A DNA stretch of 64,000 bases. It comes from Leptodactylus fallax (lineage: Eukaryota > Chordata > Amphibia > Anura > Leptodactylidae). The DNA is taken from NCBI GenBank assembly GCA_947044405.1, contig CAMRHE010000358.1, forward strand, positions 1,488,001-1,552,000, written 5' to 3'. Numbering within the stretch: the stretch's first letter is position 1; each line of letters begins with the position of its first letter. A program made the position numbers and the translations under genes. Positions 1 to 11,910 of this stretch are shown in pieces. Under the pieces are notes generated by a model, which was not told the origin of the DNA, made no database searches, and saw nothing but the letters and a program-made list of their open reading frames with translations.

Positions 1-256
1 TCACTACTGACGACAGGCTGTCCCCTATATTATATGCTTTTATTCATATATAATGTAAGCTTTGCTGAGTCATTTTCAATTTTGCCTATAGTAGTACTTT
101 GTTGCCAACTAAGTTTGTTATGACTATAGATGAGTGAAACAATTTCAACCCAATATTCCTGAATCTTTTGTTTTCTAACGAAACCAAGATTTTTGAATTT
201 GTCTCAGACAAACATTTGCTATGAAACAGATGGCATGTGAATAGTGAAGGGGCCCC
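1..256. other. AT-rich stretch, nothing recognised
   Basis: Unassigned AT-rich sequence at the left edge. The open frames here are short and show no family motif. It may be the flank or degraded end of the hAT element that follows. Confidence 0.4.
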
Positions 257-402
257 AAATAGCATAAAATGCTTCACAGTGGCCCTCACACAGTATAATA
301 TGCTCCACAGTGGCCCCCACACAGTAGTATATGTTCCACAGTGGCCCCCACACAGTATAATATGCTCCACATTGGCCCCACACATTATAAAATGCTCCCA
401 AG
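257..402. repeat. Minisatellite, about 30-bp units
   Basis: Four to five imperfect units with the core CACACAGTATAATATGCTCC followed by ACAGTGGCCCC run head to tail. The same motif, in either orientation, recurs near 9160, 11760, 26090, 43390 and 45420. Confidence 0.75.
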
Positions 403-782
403 AGCCCCCCTAGAGCCGCTTCAGGTGAACCCCTACAAAATTTGACAAATATTTGTGAGGTTCGGCCCTCTACTTCGGTGCTATTATTATACTCTGGGGT
501 CTCAGCTCTGAAATTCGGGTTTGGGTTCGGCTCATCCCTAAAGCTGGATGATTGACTGCTGAGCAAACAAAACACGAGCTGCAGTGGATGAGACACCAAA
601 AAAACATGGAAACAGCTGAGGCTCTCTCTGTTGCTTCGGTTGTCTCAGCCTCTACCACCGCCTCCTGAGTGACAAGGCTACCTGTCTCCCCGCAAAGGAA
701 GGATGTGACACCACCAGCACCACCATCTCCAAGTCTGTCCACACCATCTTAGGGAAGTGTTCAGCTTTCTATCCACCAAACA

Positions 783-2460
783 TTGGAGAGAAAGCGTAAG
801 TTTGGCCCATCTCACCCACGAGCCCTGATTCTGAATGGGCGCATTTCAAAATTGCTCATCTTTGAAATGCTCCCATTCAAGCTAATAGAGACAGAGAGCT
901 TTAAGAGTCTTATGGTGGTGGTTGTCCCACAATACGTCATTCCCAGCCACCACTACTTCTCTCAGCATGCCATCCATGCCTTGCACCGACAGGTTGTGGA
1001 GAAAATAAGGTGTGCACTGCGCAATGCTATTAGTCGCAACGTCGACATCACAACTGACACGTGGATAAGTAAGCATGGGCAGAGAAGTTACATCTCTTTA
1101 ACTACCCACTGGGTTAACATAGTGGCGGCTGGGCCCGAGACGGGAAGCACCGTGGCACATGTACTTCCACCACCCAGGATTGCCAGACATCACTCGTTGT
1201 CTCCTGTTGCCTCCTCCTACACCGCTTCCTCCTCTCCTGTCTCCTCATCCAGTCAGCGCGGCACCTGCACCACCAGTTTGAGCACAGCCATGGGGAAGCT
1301 GCAGCAGGCCGTGCTGGAACTCATGATGACAGCATGATGACATAAATCTATAGATAATATATGAGGAGAAAAAGGCTAATGGAAGTCTTAATACTGGACA
1401 TGCCCACCACAAAAAAGCGTGGTATGTAAAATGGTATGATAGGTAATGAATATAATGTAAATAATAGAAACTAGCAAGGATACAGGCGAATCTTGAGGTA
1501 ACAGGTGATATACAAAAAGCGTATATAGGTAAACACAGGACAGGCGTGGTAATATATGGTATGGCTTATTATTAATATTGATACTGTTTATATTGGTCTT
1601 TAACTAGTTGGGCACATTGCTACTTGTGTTTACCTATATACGCTTTTTGTATACCATCTGTTGTCTCAAGATTAGTCTGTATCCTTGCTAGTTTCTATTG
1701 GACCAACAGCGGTCAAGTACTCCACTGTCCAGCTAGGGGACAATTTTGGAGGAGGAGGAGTTTTCCTCACAGCAGGGTGGCACCTAGCACGGCTCATGGG
1801 CGTCACTGGAGCGTGTCTGGGGGGATGCGGAGGAGGAGGAGGAGGAGGAGACACCTCCCACCAAGGACAGCTTGTCTTTGTCTCTGGGGAGCTTGCCTCA
1901 CATGAGCCACTACATGCTCCAGTGCCTGCACAATGACCGCCGAGTTGCCCGCATAGTCACCAGTGCTGATTACTGGGTGGCCACCCTGCTGGATCCCCGC
2001 TTTAAGGATAACATATCATCCTTGATTTCACCACTGGAGTGTGATAGAAAAATTAGAGAATACAAGTGCACTCTGGTGGAGGCACTACTGGCGGAGTTCT
2101 CATGTGACATTGAGGGCTCAGTGTCAGCACGAGGCCAAGGAGGAGGAGGAGAAAGTCGCCAGGACAGCAGGGGCACCAGCACCATCTCAGAAGGGAGGGT
2201 CTGCATGACCACAATGTGGAACAACTTGTTCAATTCTTTGCAACATCCACCACCATCGGATACAGTGCGTAGTACCAGGAGGAAGATATTGACTCATATG
2301 GTGGATGAGTATCTGTCGACACGTTAAGTGTCCTATCAGAACATGTGTTCAGCCCCGCAGGGGGTGTCATCACCGACAAGATGATCCATCTATCCACAGC
2401 CAACGTGCACATACTTACCAGGCATGGATCCCACAGGACTTGGCTGTGCAAGCGCCTGAG
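783..2460 (+). pseudogene. Decayed hAT-superfamily transposase
   Basis: Three pieces of one transposase survive in different frames. The first is an N-terminal part (783-1337) containing the stretch DITTDTWISKHGQRSYISLT, the typical hAT core motif with the first catalytic-type Asp. The second is a C-terminal part (1872-2327) with the stretch ADYWVATLLDPRFKDN. The third is the dimerisation end (about 2329-2450), in a shifted frame, with VFSPAGGVITDKMIHLS. The middle of the protein between 1337 and 1870 is largely missing and is partly replaced by a 237-bp foldback and a GGA-rich run. Frameshifts and the gap mean no functional transposase is possible. The hAT assignment rests on family motifs. 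Element ends and the 8-bp duplication were not located. Confidence 0.8.
1463..1699. mobile_element. Foldback element inside the hAT remnant
   Basis: Two arms of about 75 bp (1463-1537 and 1625-1699) are inverted copies, with only a few mismatches, around an 87-bp loop. Key shared words are ATAGAAACTAGCAAGGATAC at the outer end and ACAAAAAGCGTATATAGGTA near the loop. It sits where the central part of the hAT transposase should be. It may be a small MITE or a piece of local DNA duplicated in inverse orientation. Confidence 0.8.
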
Positions 2461-2549
2461 TGAGTGGTTAAAGTGTTGGCTACCTCCTCCTCCTCTTCCA
2501 CATACACTGCCACAGTTTCCACTGCTTTATTAACGCATATAGTGGCTTA

Positions 2550-3690
2550 AAGGAGGTGCTGCTCATGGCTGTTTTTATGTGGTTAAAACCATGGACTTGT
2601 AGCAGCAAAACCTACCCTTGCACTGCCTCATCTGAAACATTACAATTTGCTGGAATTTCATGTTCCACATGCTGGAGCATCTGTTTAGAAGGACAATGAA
2701 TGATGGAGGAATGACTGGAGGAACTCCTAGACTGGAGAAGGAGGAGGAAAAACACTTTTCTTTGGATATAGAGGGGGGCCTAGATATTTCACAGCCAGAG
2801 GAAGGCTTACCCTTATTTGTCTCAATATGATGATGATAATGATCACTCTGGCAAAGAAGACCAACCATGGCGTGCCCCTGGATCTGTGCACAAACATGCA
2901 AGCATGGCAGGGTACATAATTTCTTGCTTACATAGATTAGGTCCCCTGAATGTCTCACACTGTAGCCCTTGGATGAGTCCTCCTTACAATCTAGAGTCCT
3001 GTGGGACAGCTAACGCTAGACTTGCCAACAGTATTTTAGCATGTTTTATTATTTCCAGTTGCCAACATATTTCACAGAACTATAGAGAAAAGTGTCATCA
3101 CTTAGATAAGTCCCTGTCCCCATAGGGGCTCATAATATGTCATATATGTCTCATACACACCCATCTGAAACCTGTTAGACAAGAGGAAATTCTTGTCCCA
3201 TTTCTATGCCAAACTTACTGTCAGGTTTTGAACTATATATGTACCATATATGCTTTATGCATAAAGGTGTTGTCCAACAGTAAATAAACCTCTACAAACC
3301 ACATGACATGAGAATAACCTGAAGAACTACTCTATGCTGGATGAAGACAAATAAACATTCACTCTGCAAAGACTGTGGAAACTGTATTCTGTACATCAAA
3401 TACCCAGGACTGTGAGCTTCAACATTCTTCTTTGATTCCTGGATAGGTGTAAACTGAGAATATTTTCTCTACCCCCATTGGTTGGCCTATTTCATTATCA
3501 TTAGCTATAGTCCCTTGCATGATGGTCACCTCTTTTCTTTGTGCATGTTCCATGATATGCTGCACATTGAGAGGGTGGATTACTTCCACGCAAACACATG
3601 ATGTACAACACATCAGTTCACAAAAAATAACAGCGCCGAAGCTGTCATATAATCTTTGATCAAAAGTACACTCAGATTCTCATTTTTAAA
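2550..3690. other. Unassigned, no gene seen
   Basis: Unremarkable AT-rich sequence following the hAT remnant. Open frames are short and carry no recognisable domain. Confidence 0.4.
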
Positions 3691-4526
3691 ATGAAAGGGG
3701 TTAGCCACTTTCAGACCAATATTTAGAGACCAATATTATTGTTTGTATAATAAAAAGTAGTAGAATTATCCTATATATTTTCTGTATCAATTCCTCACAG
3801 TTTTCTAGATCTCTGCTTGCTTTCATTCATTCTGCTTATTCCCAGTGGATAAAAATCAGTCCATGGTCATGTGATATACAGTCCATGGTCATGTGATGTA
3901 CACACAGGTGCACAGCTCATTACCAGGCAGATGTCTGATTACTGAACTGTGACTGTAACGAGCTGTGCACCTGTGTGCTCATCACATGACCATGTACTGT
4001 ATATCACATGACCATTTACTGTAAATCACATGACCATGGTCTGATTTTTCTCCACTGGGAGTAAGCAGAATAAGTAAAAGCAAGAAGAGATCTAGAAAAC
4101 TATGAGGAATTTATACAGAAAGTATATTGGAAAATTGTACAACTTTTCATTATAAGAACAATAACATTCGTCTCTTAACCCCTTAACGACCATGGACGTA
4201 CTATTACATCCTGGGAGCTAGGTACTTCATGCACCAGGGCAAAAATACTATGCCCGAGGCCGGCCGCCCACTCACCCTGCTCCATATCCTCCGGTCGGAA
4301 CCGCGGCATCCAAGGGGTTCCACCATCTTGCCGCCCCCCCCCCCCCGGCACCCCCCGCGGCAAGATGGGGGGGGGTGCCGATATCTATAATCTGCAGCCC
4401 GGGGTCTGCCCAGTGACCCCAGGCTGCCTGGAGACCCCACTACCTGGTTGATCCTGCCGAGACCTCCAGAAGTCAGGCTATGCGTCTCCATAGCGCTGAC
4501 TTCCTGTATAGACTGCAAGACACATG

Positions 4527-5300
4527 TATGACACTGGTGTACCCAGGGTAACGTACTTAATGTCATATGTGGGTATAAACTGCTGTTTGGGCACAGCTGG
4601 GCACAGACGGGAAGAAGCGCTATTTGGTTTTTGGAGCACAGACTTGGACGGTTTGGTTTTTGGGCACCATGACACTTTTGCACCCCATTTTGGAAACTAC
4701 ACCCCTGAAGGAATTTATCCAGGGGTACAGTGAGCATTTTTAACCCCCAAGTGTTGCTATAATTTATTATTCATAAATGAATACGCAGCTGATGGTGAAA
4801 GGTGAAAATGACAATTTTTCCAGGAATACGTCATTTCAGTGCGTAATATGTTGCGCCCGGCTTGTATCAGATATGAACGCTCCAAAAGCTGTTGTGCCCG
4901 GGATCCCCGCTCAACAATTTTTGGAGTATGTGTCTGCTGACACAAGCTGGGTACAACATATTGGGCCCTGAAATGTCGTATCTATGGAAAAATTTCATTT
5001 TTCATTATCAGCTGCGCATTCATTTCTGGAAATTAAAAGAATGCAACACTTAAGGGTTAATAATGCTCGCTACCCCACCTGATAAATCCCTTGAAGGGTA
5101 TAGTTTCCAAAATGGTGTGACATACCTGCGGATTCCACTTTACTGGCAATTCTTGGGCTCTGCAAAAGTGGCATGGTGTACAAAAAACAAACTGTGCTCC
5201 AAAAACCAAAATAGCGCTCCTTCCCTTCTGTGCCCGGCTGTGCCCAAACAGTAGTTAATACCCACATATGACATTGTTAAGTACTTTATCCTGGGTACAC
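4527..5300. repeat. Large imperfect palindrome, first module pair
   Basis: Left arm 4527-4870 and right arm 4945-5300 are inverted copies. Shared words include TTTGGGCACAGC, ATTTTGGAAACTA and TCATTTTTC-type runs. The centre is near 4914. A poly-C/poly-G patch (4333-4377) precedes it. Confidence 0.75.
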
Positions 5301-5799
5301 CAGTGTCATACGTGTGGGCATAAACTGCCATTTGGGCACACAGCAGGGCGCAGATGTGAAGGAGCGCTATGTGCTTTTGGAGCGCAGATTTAGATTGTTG
5401 TTTATTGGACGCCATGTCACATTTGCAGAGACCCTAAAATTGCCCCTACAAAATGGGGGTCACTTCTTGGAGAATTCCAATTTACTGGCACCTCCAGGGC
5501 TCTGTAAAAATAACATGGCGACCAGAAAGTCCCTCTAAATCTATACTCCAAAAGCTAAAAAAACACAGTGCTCCTTCCCTTCTGAGCCCTGCTGTGTGCC
5601 CCAGCAGCAGTTTACAACCACATATGTAAGTTTTTTGTCCCCGGGATAGCCCACTTAATAGTTTTAGGAGTGAATGTCTCTGATGCCACAAAGTGGGCGC
5701 AACGTATTAGGTACTGAAATTGGATATTTCTTTAAAAACTTAAATTTTCACTTTGTACATTCATTTTTGGGAAGCATTTTTAGGCTCAAAATGATAATA

Positions 5800-7420
5800 C
5801 CCCTTGATACATTCCTTGAATGGTGTAGTTTCTAAAATGGGGTCACTTTTGAGGGGTTTCCATTGTATTGGTACTTTAGGGGCTCTGCAAATGCGACATG
5901 GCACTCAAAAACTATTTCAGCCACATCTGCCCTCCAAAAGCTAAATAGCGCTCTTTCCATTCTGAGTTCCACCATGTTCCCATACAGCAGATTATAATCA
6001 CATATGGGGCATTTCTGTGTTCAGAAGAAATTGTGTAACAAACTGTGGGGTGTTTTTTTTTCTTTAACCACTTGCAAAAATTAAAAATAAGTCGCTAAAT
6101 GGACGGTTTATTGGAAAAAAATTAATTTTTCATTTTTACGTCCCAAAGTCAATAAAATCTGTGAAACAGCTGTGAGGTCAAAATGCTCACTATACATCTA
6201 GATAAATTCTATGAGGGGTGTCGTTTCCAAAATGGGGTCACTTTTTGGGGGTTTGCATTGTATTGGTACTTTAGGGGCTCTGCAAATGCGACATGGCACC
6301 CAAAAACTATTCCAGCAAAATCTGCCCTCCAAAAGCTAAATAGCGCTCTTTCCATTTTGAGCCCTGCCATTTACCCAAACAGCAGATTACAACCACATAT
6401 GGGGTATTGCTGTGTTCAGGAGGAATTGTGTAACAAACTTTGGGGAGCGTTTTCTCCTTTGTCCTCTTGTGAAAATGAAAAATTTGGGGCTAAATTGACG
6501 GTTTATTGGAAAAAAAAGTAATTTTTCATTTTAATGTCCCAATGTTAATAAAATCTGTGAAACAGCTGTAGCGTCAAAATGCTCACTATACCCCTTGATA
6601 TGTTCTGTGAGGGGTGTAGTTTCCAAAATGGGGTCACTTTTAGGGGTTTTACACTGTATTGGTACTTTGGGGGCTCTGCAAATGCGACATGGTACCTGAA
6701 AACTATTCCAGCAAAATCTGCCCTCCAAAAGCCAAATAGTGCTCTTTCCATTCTGAGCCCTGCCATGTACCCATACAGCAGATTACGACCACATATGGGG
6801 TATTGCCGTGTTCAGGAGCAATTGTTTTACAAACTGTGGGGTGGTTTTTCTCCTTTAACCCCTTGTGAAAATGAAAATTTTGGGATAAAGTGACATTTTA
6901 GCAATTTTTCATTTATACATCCCAGTGTTAGTAAAATCTGTGAAACGGCTGTAAGGTCAAAATGCTCACTATACCCCTTGATGAATTCTGTGAGGGGTGT
7001 AGTTTCCAAAATGGGGTAATTTTGGGGGGGTTTCCTTTGTATTGTTACTCTAGGGCTCTGCAAATGATATATGGCACCTGAAAACTATTCTAGCAAAATC
7101 TGCTTTTCAGATGCCAAGTGTCGCTCCTTCCCTTCCGTGCACTGCCATTCGCCCAAACATCAGTTTACACCCACATGTTGGGTATTTCCGCGCTCGGGAG
7201 AAATTGCATAACAAACTGTGAGATGCATTTTCTCCTTTAACCCTTTGTGAATGTGTTAATTTTAGGGCTAAATTAAGGAATTAGTGGAAAAAAAATAAAT
7301 GTCTAAATTTCACCTCCATATTGTTTTAATTCCAGTGAAACGCTTAAAGGGTTAACAAACTTGCCAAATGCTATTTTGAATTATTTGAGGGATCCAGTTT
7401 TGAAAATGGGGTGATTTATG
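5800..7420. repeat. Tandem array of about 390-bp units
   Basis: At least four successive units contain the same order of words: CCTTGAT, GGTGTAGTTTCCAAAATGGG, TTGGTACTTTAGGGGCTCTG, TCTGCCCTCCAAAAGC, ACCACATATGGGG, TTTCTCCTTTAACC. Divergence between units is moderate, so the array is old or built from diverged copies. Confidence 0.85.
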
Positions 7421-8130
7421 GGGGTTTCTAATATAAAGTCCTTTATAATCCTCTTCAGAACTGAAGTGGTCCCTAAAAAATTAGTTTGGGAAATTTTCTT
7501 GTAAATCTGCAAAATCGCTGTTACACTTGTAAGCCTTCTAACATCCAAAATAAATTAAAGAACAATTAAAAGATGATGCCGATATATAGCAGAGACATGG
7601 TAGATAATATGTATTAATGTATTTGGGTGGTATGACTATCTGAAAAGCAGAGCATTTCACATTTTGAAAATTGCGATTTTTTTTTTTCCAAATTTCCATC
7701 AAATTTCCTATTTTTTTTATAAATAAATACAAAAATATTCATTAGTGTTTACCACTAACATGAAGTACAATGAGTCATGAAAAAACAGTCTCAAAATCAC
7801 TTGTGTAAGTTAAAACGTCTCAAAGTTATTGCCATATAAAGTGACACATGTCAGTTTTGAAAAACGAGGCCTGGTCCTTAACACACTTTTGGGCTGGGTC
7901 CTTAAGGGGTTAATATTGGTCTGAAAGTGGCCAACCCCTTTAAGAAAATAAGAATGTTCACATTGAGTTAGCGGCTTATTTAGGTGCCTCCATCCCAGAT
8001 CCTTTAAAAAATGCCAGACAAATAGCAAAATAGCAAACTTCTCTGTCCACTAGAGTGCTGAGATCCCTAGCCGAAACTTGAAGGTTCCAATTATTGGCAC
8101 TGCTCTTGTCTGTTATGAAAAGCATGTAAA

Positions 8131-8349
8131 GCTGGATTCACACCTGTTTTGGAGTCACCGTAGGAGACTTCACCACAGAATCCACTTACCGCTTAAAATC
8201 GACAGAGAGAAAAGTTGTGCAATGAGCACTTTTCTCTCCACTGATTTCAGTATAAAACTGAAGGAAACCAGACGGACCCTTATTATAGTCTATGGGGTCC
8301 CCATGCAGACCCAAACAACAGAGACCTGAACGCTAGTGTGAATCTAGCA
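8131..8349. mobile_element. Short inverted-repeat element (GTGTGAA type)
   Basis: Ends GCTGGATTCACAC and GTGTGAATCTAGC are inverted copies. The inside carries TATGGGGTCC, shared with the element at 14224-14472. Non-coding MITE. Confidence 0.65.
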
Positions 8350-8692
8350 TAGCAGACAGGGTTGTACCTTGGGGGTGGGTGAGGGGCATGTGTCCAAGGA
8401 CTGAATGGAAGAGGAGTACCATCCTAACCGCTCTGTTATTGTAAAATATCAGATCATACTGCAACTTCTCACCACACTTACAAATCGCTGTCACAACAAA
8501 GGGGTTAGAATATGCAAATAAGTTCTCCTTAGTGGCAAAAGGGATAATTGCTAAAGCGCCACCTTTTGAAAGGTATCTCCTATAGATAAACCGCATCTTC
8601 CATGAGATGAGATGAATATCTCCCTCAGGTGGCAGATTGCTGCATCCCTGGGGGACGACACTGAAGTCCAAAATTAAACTGCTATTATCATA

Positions 8693-9045
8693 CCCCAGAG
8701 TATAATGAGGCCCAGTGGAGGTGATTAAGAATGACTAACAGTGTTACTCACCTCCCAAGGGCTCCAGGGCTAGTCTTCAGGCCTCTTCTGTTCTCAGAGA
8801 CATCATGAAGAACATCAGAGACCACTGAGGTTTGTGATTGTGCATAATTGATGCATAATAACGCTGGCATAACCCATGTGACTGCTGAGTCCCATTCACA
8901 ACCCTCAGCGATCTCTGACGTCATTGATGATTTCTCTGAGACGGGAAGAGGCCCGGTGACCGGTGGTGGAGACCAAGGGAGGTGAGTAACACTGTTTGTT
9001 ATGTTTAATCATCTCCTGTTGGCCTCTACTAATTATACTCTGGGG
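8693..9045. mobile_element. Inverted-repeat element, CCCCAGAGTATAAT ends
   Basis: The termini CCCCAGAGTATAAT and ATTATACTCTGGGG are perfect inverted copies. The repeat continues inward (GGAGGTGATTAA and TTAATCATCTCC; GTGTTACTCACCTCC and GGAGGTGAGTAACAC). A relative lies at 33946-34244. Confidence 0.8.
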
Positions 9046-9159
9046 ACTAAAAAAGCACAGAGTATAATAATAGCTTGTGAGTGATGAACTCCAGAAATAT
9101 CAGGTTCTACCGAACACAAAATTTTTGGAAGATTTGCAACAAAAACAATAGGGGTCACT

Positions 9160-9262
9160 ACGGGACATTATACTGTGTGGAGGGTCCACTATGGAATACC
9201 ATACTGTGTGGAGGGGCTACTGTGAGACATTATACTGTATGGAGGCCACTATGGGACATGTA
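9160..9262. repeat. Minisatellite, ACTGTGTGGAGG units
   Basis: Three to four units of about 28 bp with the core ATTATACTGTGTGGAGGG. It is the reverse complement of the array at 257-402. Confidence 0.7.
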
Positions 9263-9389
9263 TGACACAGGGCTTCTGGGGACCAAGGCATGGTGTGTGA
9301 CACCAGAATGTCAGGGAAAGGTATGTTTTTTTTATGTTACACCTGCCTCTGGTCCCTCTGGAGTTTGTCCAATACCTGGGCAACCCCTT

Positions 9390-10500
9390 TAAAGGGAGTC
9401 TGTCAGCACAAAATTGAGATATAAACTAATCACAGTACCTTGTAGGGCTGTCAGCACAGTTTGCTACGATATATTTCTTATTCATGACCGCTTCTCCATT
9501 CTTGTAAAAATCATCTTTTATCCCCATGCAAATGAGCAGAAAAGGGATGTAGGGGTGTTGCTATCCATCAATGGGCTTCATTATCTGCTGCTGCTATCTT
9601 CTGCTCAGCTCCTCACCTGCTAGTTGACTGACATCTCTCTCCTGTACCTCAGCATATAGTACTAACTGTATTGATTATGTCTGATGAGGATACATTGCCC
9701 CCATATGAAGCCAGCTTCCTTCATTTCAGGGTTCAGTGTGTCCTCATCAGACACAAACCCCTAGTTTGTGACTTTTTATGCCAGAAACCTGGCATAAGTT
9801 GATAATAAATCTCCCCATGAGTTCTACATCCCTCTCTCACTATATATACACACATAAATAAGTGATGGCATATTGCTAGAATATGCTAATACTTTCTGAT
9901 TTTCTAACTGCAGGGACACCCATCAAGAATGAGAATGAAGGGGTCTCAACGCTGTACAGTAGTGCCCCACCATCAGCTGTGTGCTAAACTGCAGCACAGT
10001 GTCATTCACTTTAGTAAAACTTTAAGTCAGTTCCCTATACAGCTACTATTCAATTTGATATATTTAAACCACATGTCGAACCATGTAACTTTGGGTATGT
10101 TCAGACAGCAGAATCTAGTGCTGATTTTGACACAGATTGTTTTCAATGTGAGGTAAAGGTCGGAGCAGAATGCAGAAGAAATAAGTGTCTTGCTTGATCT
10201 TGCCGCAGTGTCTGTGGCGCAAGACATCGCACTGATCAGCAGCCACGGCAGATTGCTGTTCCACATCAGGGATCCGAAGGGCCATAAAAAGAGGACTCTG
10301 AGCTGGATGTCCAGCCCAATTCCTCTTCATTTTCCGCCATGTTAATGTGTCCATACGCTGAAGAATTTCTGTGGAATGGTGGCTGAAAATGCACAGTCCA
10401 AAAAAATGAATGTGTAAACACAGCCCAACTCACATATATATGCGTCCTGATCTTGTCTGGATCTTGTTGCACGGAGACCTGTCTCCTCGGTTCGAGACTT
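9390..10500. other. Repeat fragments, no gene
   Basis: The stretch starts with AAAGGGAGTCTGTCAGCAC, the end of a common MITE. It contains a hairpin formed by GTCTGATGAGGA (from 9678) and TCCTCATCAGAC (to 9762). From 10095 to 10430 lies an element-like stretch bounded by GTTCAGACAG and TGTAAACACAG words. No coding signal was recognised. Confidence 0.4.
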
Positions 10501-10512
10501 GTAACAAAATAG

Positions 10513-10739
10513 AAGAGCCAATGTGGTGGAATCCAACAATCCAAAATGAAAGAAGTTCCAGTGTAGGTAAAATTATAAAAGTAGCTTTTATTTACTCGCT
10601 TTCTTATGGAATTAACCTGTCACCGCATGATTTGATATTATAATACCTTTTTGTATGGAGTAAATAAAAGCTCCGTTTTATAATTTTACCTGCACTGGAA
10701 CTTTCATTTTGGATTGCTGGATTCACAACACTAGCTCTT
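10513..10739. mobile_element. Foldback element, 227 bp
   Basis: The arms share AATCCAAAATGAAAG, GTTCCAGTG, GGTAAAATTATAAAA and AGCTTTTATTTACTC, on the + strand at 10530-10600 and as the reverse complement at 10650-10735. The loop is about 60 bp. Confidence 0.8.
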
Positions 10740-10997
10740 CCAAAATGCACAGACCTGTGATGCAGATTTTCACTGCAGATACCACGCTTTGCAAATTAGC
10801 AATTCCAAAATAGCAATTCCTTCCGCAACAAAAAATACTATTTCTTTTTACCACTGCAGGTGATAAAGAATGGTACATTATATTAATGAAGGGGGTGGAA
10901 GGGCACCAAATGTAGTTACCTTCCAGAGGGGGAGGGGGCCCTAAACATAGTCTTTGCCCCGGGTTACAAGCCCAGCTGTGCCCTATACAGGACTTTA

Positions 10998-11910
10998 CAC
11001 ATACCTCCCAACTATCCCAGATTCAGCGGGAGAGTCCCGGTTTCCGGGTCCTGTCCCGCTGTCCTGGGTGGCAGGAGGCATGGTGAAACAGGAGCTGTCC
11101 ACAGACAGCTCTTGCCTCACCACTCTGTGTGAAGCACCTCCCTGTGTGCTTTGGCCCCCAGGTGCTGTAGGCGTGATGTGATGATGTCATTCACATAGCG
11201 CCTGCAGCTCCCTCAACAATCTGGGAGAAGAGACTGCTGAGAGAGCAGCAGGGGAGCTAGGAGAGGTATCAGTGTTTTTATTATGTTAAACTAGTGGCAG
11301 ATGAAGGGGGGACATTAAACTGGAGGCAGATGAAGGGTGACATTAAACTGGGGACAGATGAAGGGGGACATTAAACTGGGGGTAGATGGAGGGGGGACAT
11401 TAAACTGGGGTAGATGAAGAGGAATATTAAACTGGGGGGCAGATGTAGGGTGACAATAAACTGGGGGTAATATGAAAGGGGACATTAAACTGGGGGCAAC
11501 TGGAGGAGGACATTAAACCATGGGGGTACCTGGAGGGGGACATGTCTGCCTCTAGTTGTCCCCAGTTTAATGTCACCCTCCAGCTACCCCCACAGTTTAA
11601 TGTGCCCCTCCAGCATCCCCCAGTTTAATGTCCCCATCCAGCTACCCCCACGGTTTAATGTCCCCCTCCAGCTGCCCCAGTTTAACGTCCCCCTCTAGTT
11701 TCCCCCAGTTTAAACTGGGGCACCAGAAGAGGAACTTCATACTGTAGGCCAGTTGGAGGGGAACATTATAATATGGGGGCATATAAAGTTAGGGTGACTG
11801 TAGGAGCATTATACTGTGTGGGGGCACATAGAAAAATGGATGAGAATGGGCGGAGTCAACGTAGAAGTGGGTGGAGCTAAATTTGCAGCAGCGCGCAAAT
11901 GCAATGAAAA
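10998..11910. repeat. Minisatellite element with inverted arrays, copy 1
   Basis: The left end is CATACCTCCCAACT. It is followed by a unique part with GATGTGATGATGTCATTCAC, then about eight units of roughly 30 bp with GGGGACATTAAACTGGGGGC (11286-11540). About five units in the opposite orientation, CAGTTTAATGTCCCC, follow (11546-11715), then a third motif, ATTATACTGTGTGGGGGCAC. The two arrays form an extended inverted repeat. The right end seen in copy 2 is missing here. Confidence 0.8.

Larger units (their letters stand above)
4175..7913. mobile_element. TTAA-flanked composite repeat element
   Basis: The element begins TTAACCCCTTAACGACC and ends GGTCCTTAAGGGGTTAA, so the termini are inverted repeats bounded by TTAA (4175-4178 and 7910-7913). 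TTAA duplication is typical of piggyBac and Kolobok-type transposons. The body has no transposase. It is built from copies of one module marked by GTGTAGTTTCCAAAATGGGG. Two large imperfect palindromes come first (centres near 4914 and 5468), followed by direct tandem units with the motif at 5822, 6217, 6613 and 6996 (spacings 395, 396 and 383 bp) and a diverged unit near 7390. Confidence 0.8.
3694..7943. mobile_element. Palindromic MITE, split by a later insertion
   Basis: Left arm 3694-3925 starts AAAGGGGTTAGCCACTTTCA and is repeated in inverse orientation on the right. The right arm is split: the inner part lies at 3958-4174 and the outer part at 7914-7943. The loop, about 3926-3957, separates arms that end GTGCACAGCTC/GAGCTGTGCAC. 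Removing 4175-7909 restores a continuous right arm that pairs with the left arm across the junction. Internal words such as CATGGTCATGTGAT recur in both arms. There is no coding capacity, so mobilisation must depend on an enzyme encoded elsewhere. Confidence 0.85.

Noticed and set aside
257..402. CRISPR-like array of 30-bp repeats
   Set aside because: Units are contiguous without spacers and the context is a vertebrate genome.
1672..1936. Open frames on both strands rich in Pro or Gly
   Set aside because: They arise from the GGA/CCT run inside the decayed hAT element and shift against the recognisable transposase frame.
8690..9050. Possible LTR pair because of inverted TATAAT-like ends
   Set aside because: The ends are inverted, not direct, and the element is only 350 bp without coding part, so a MITE fits better.
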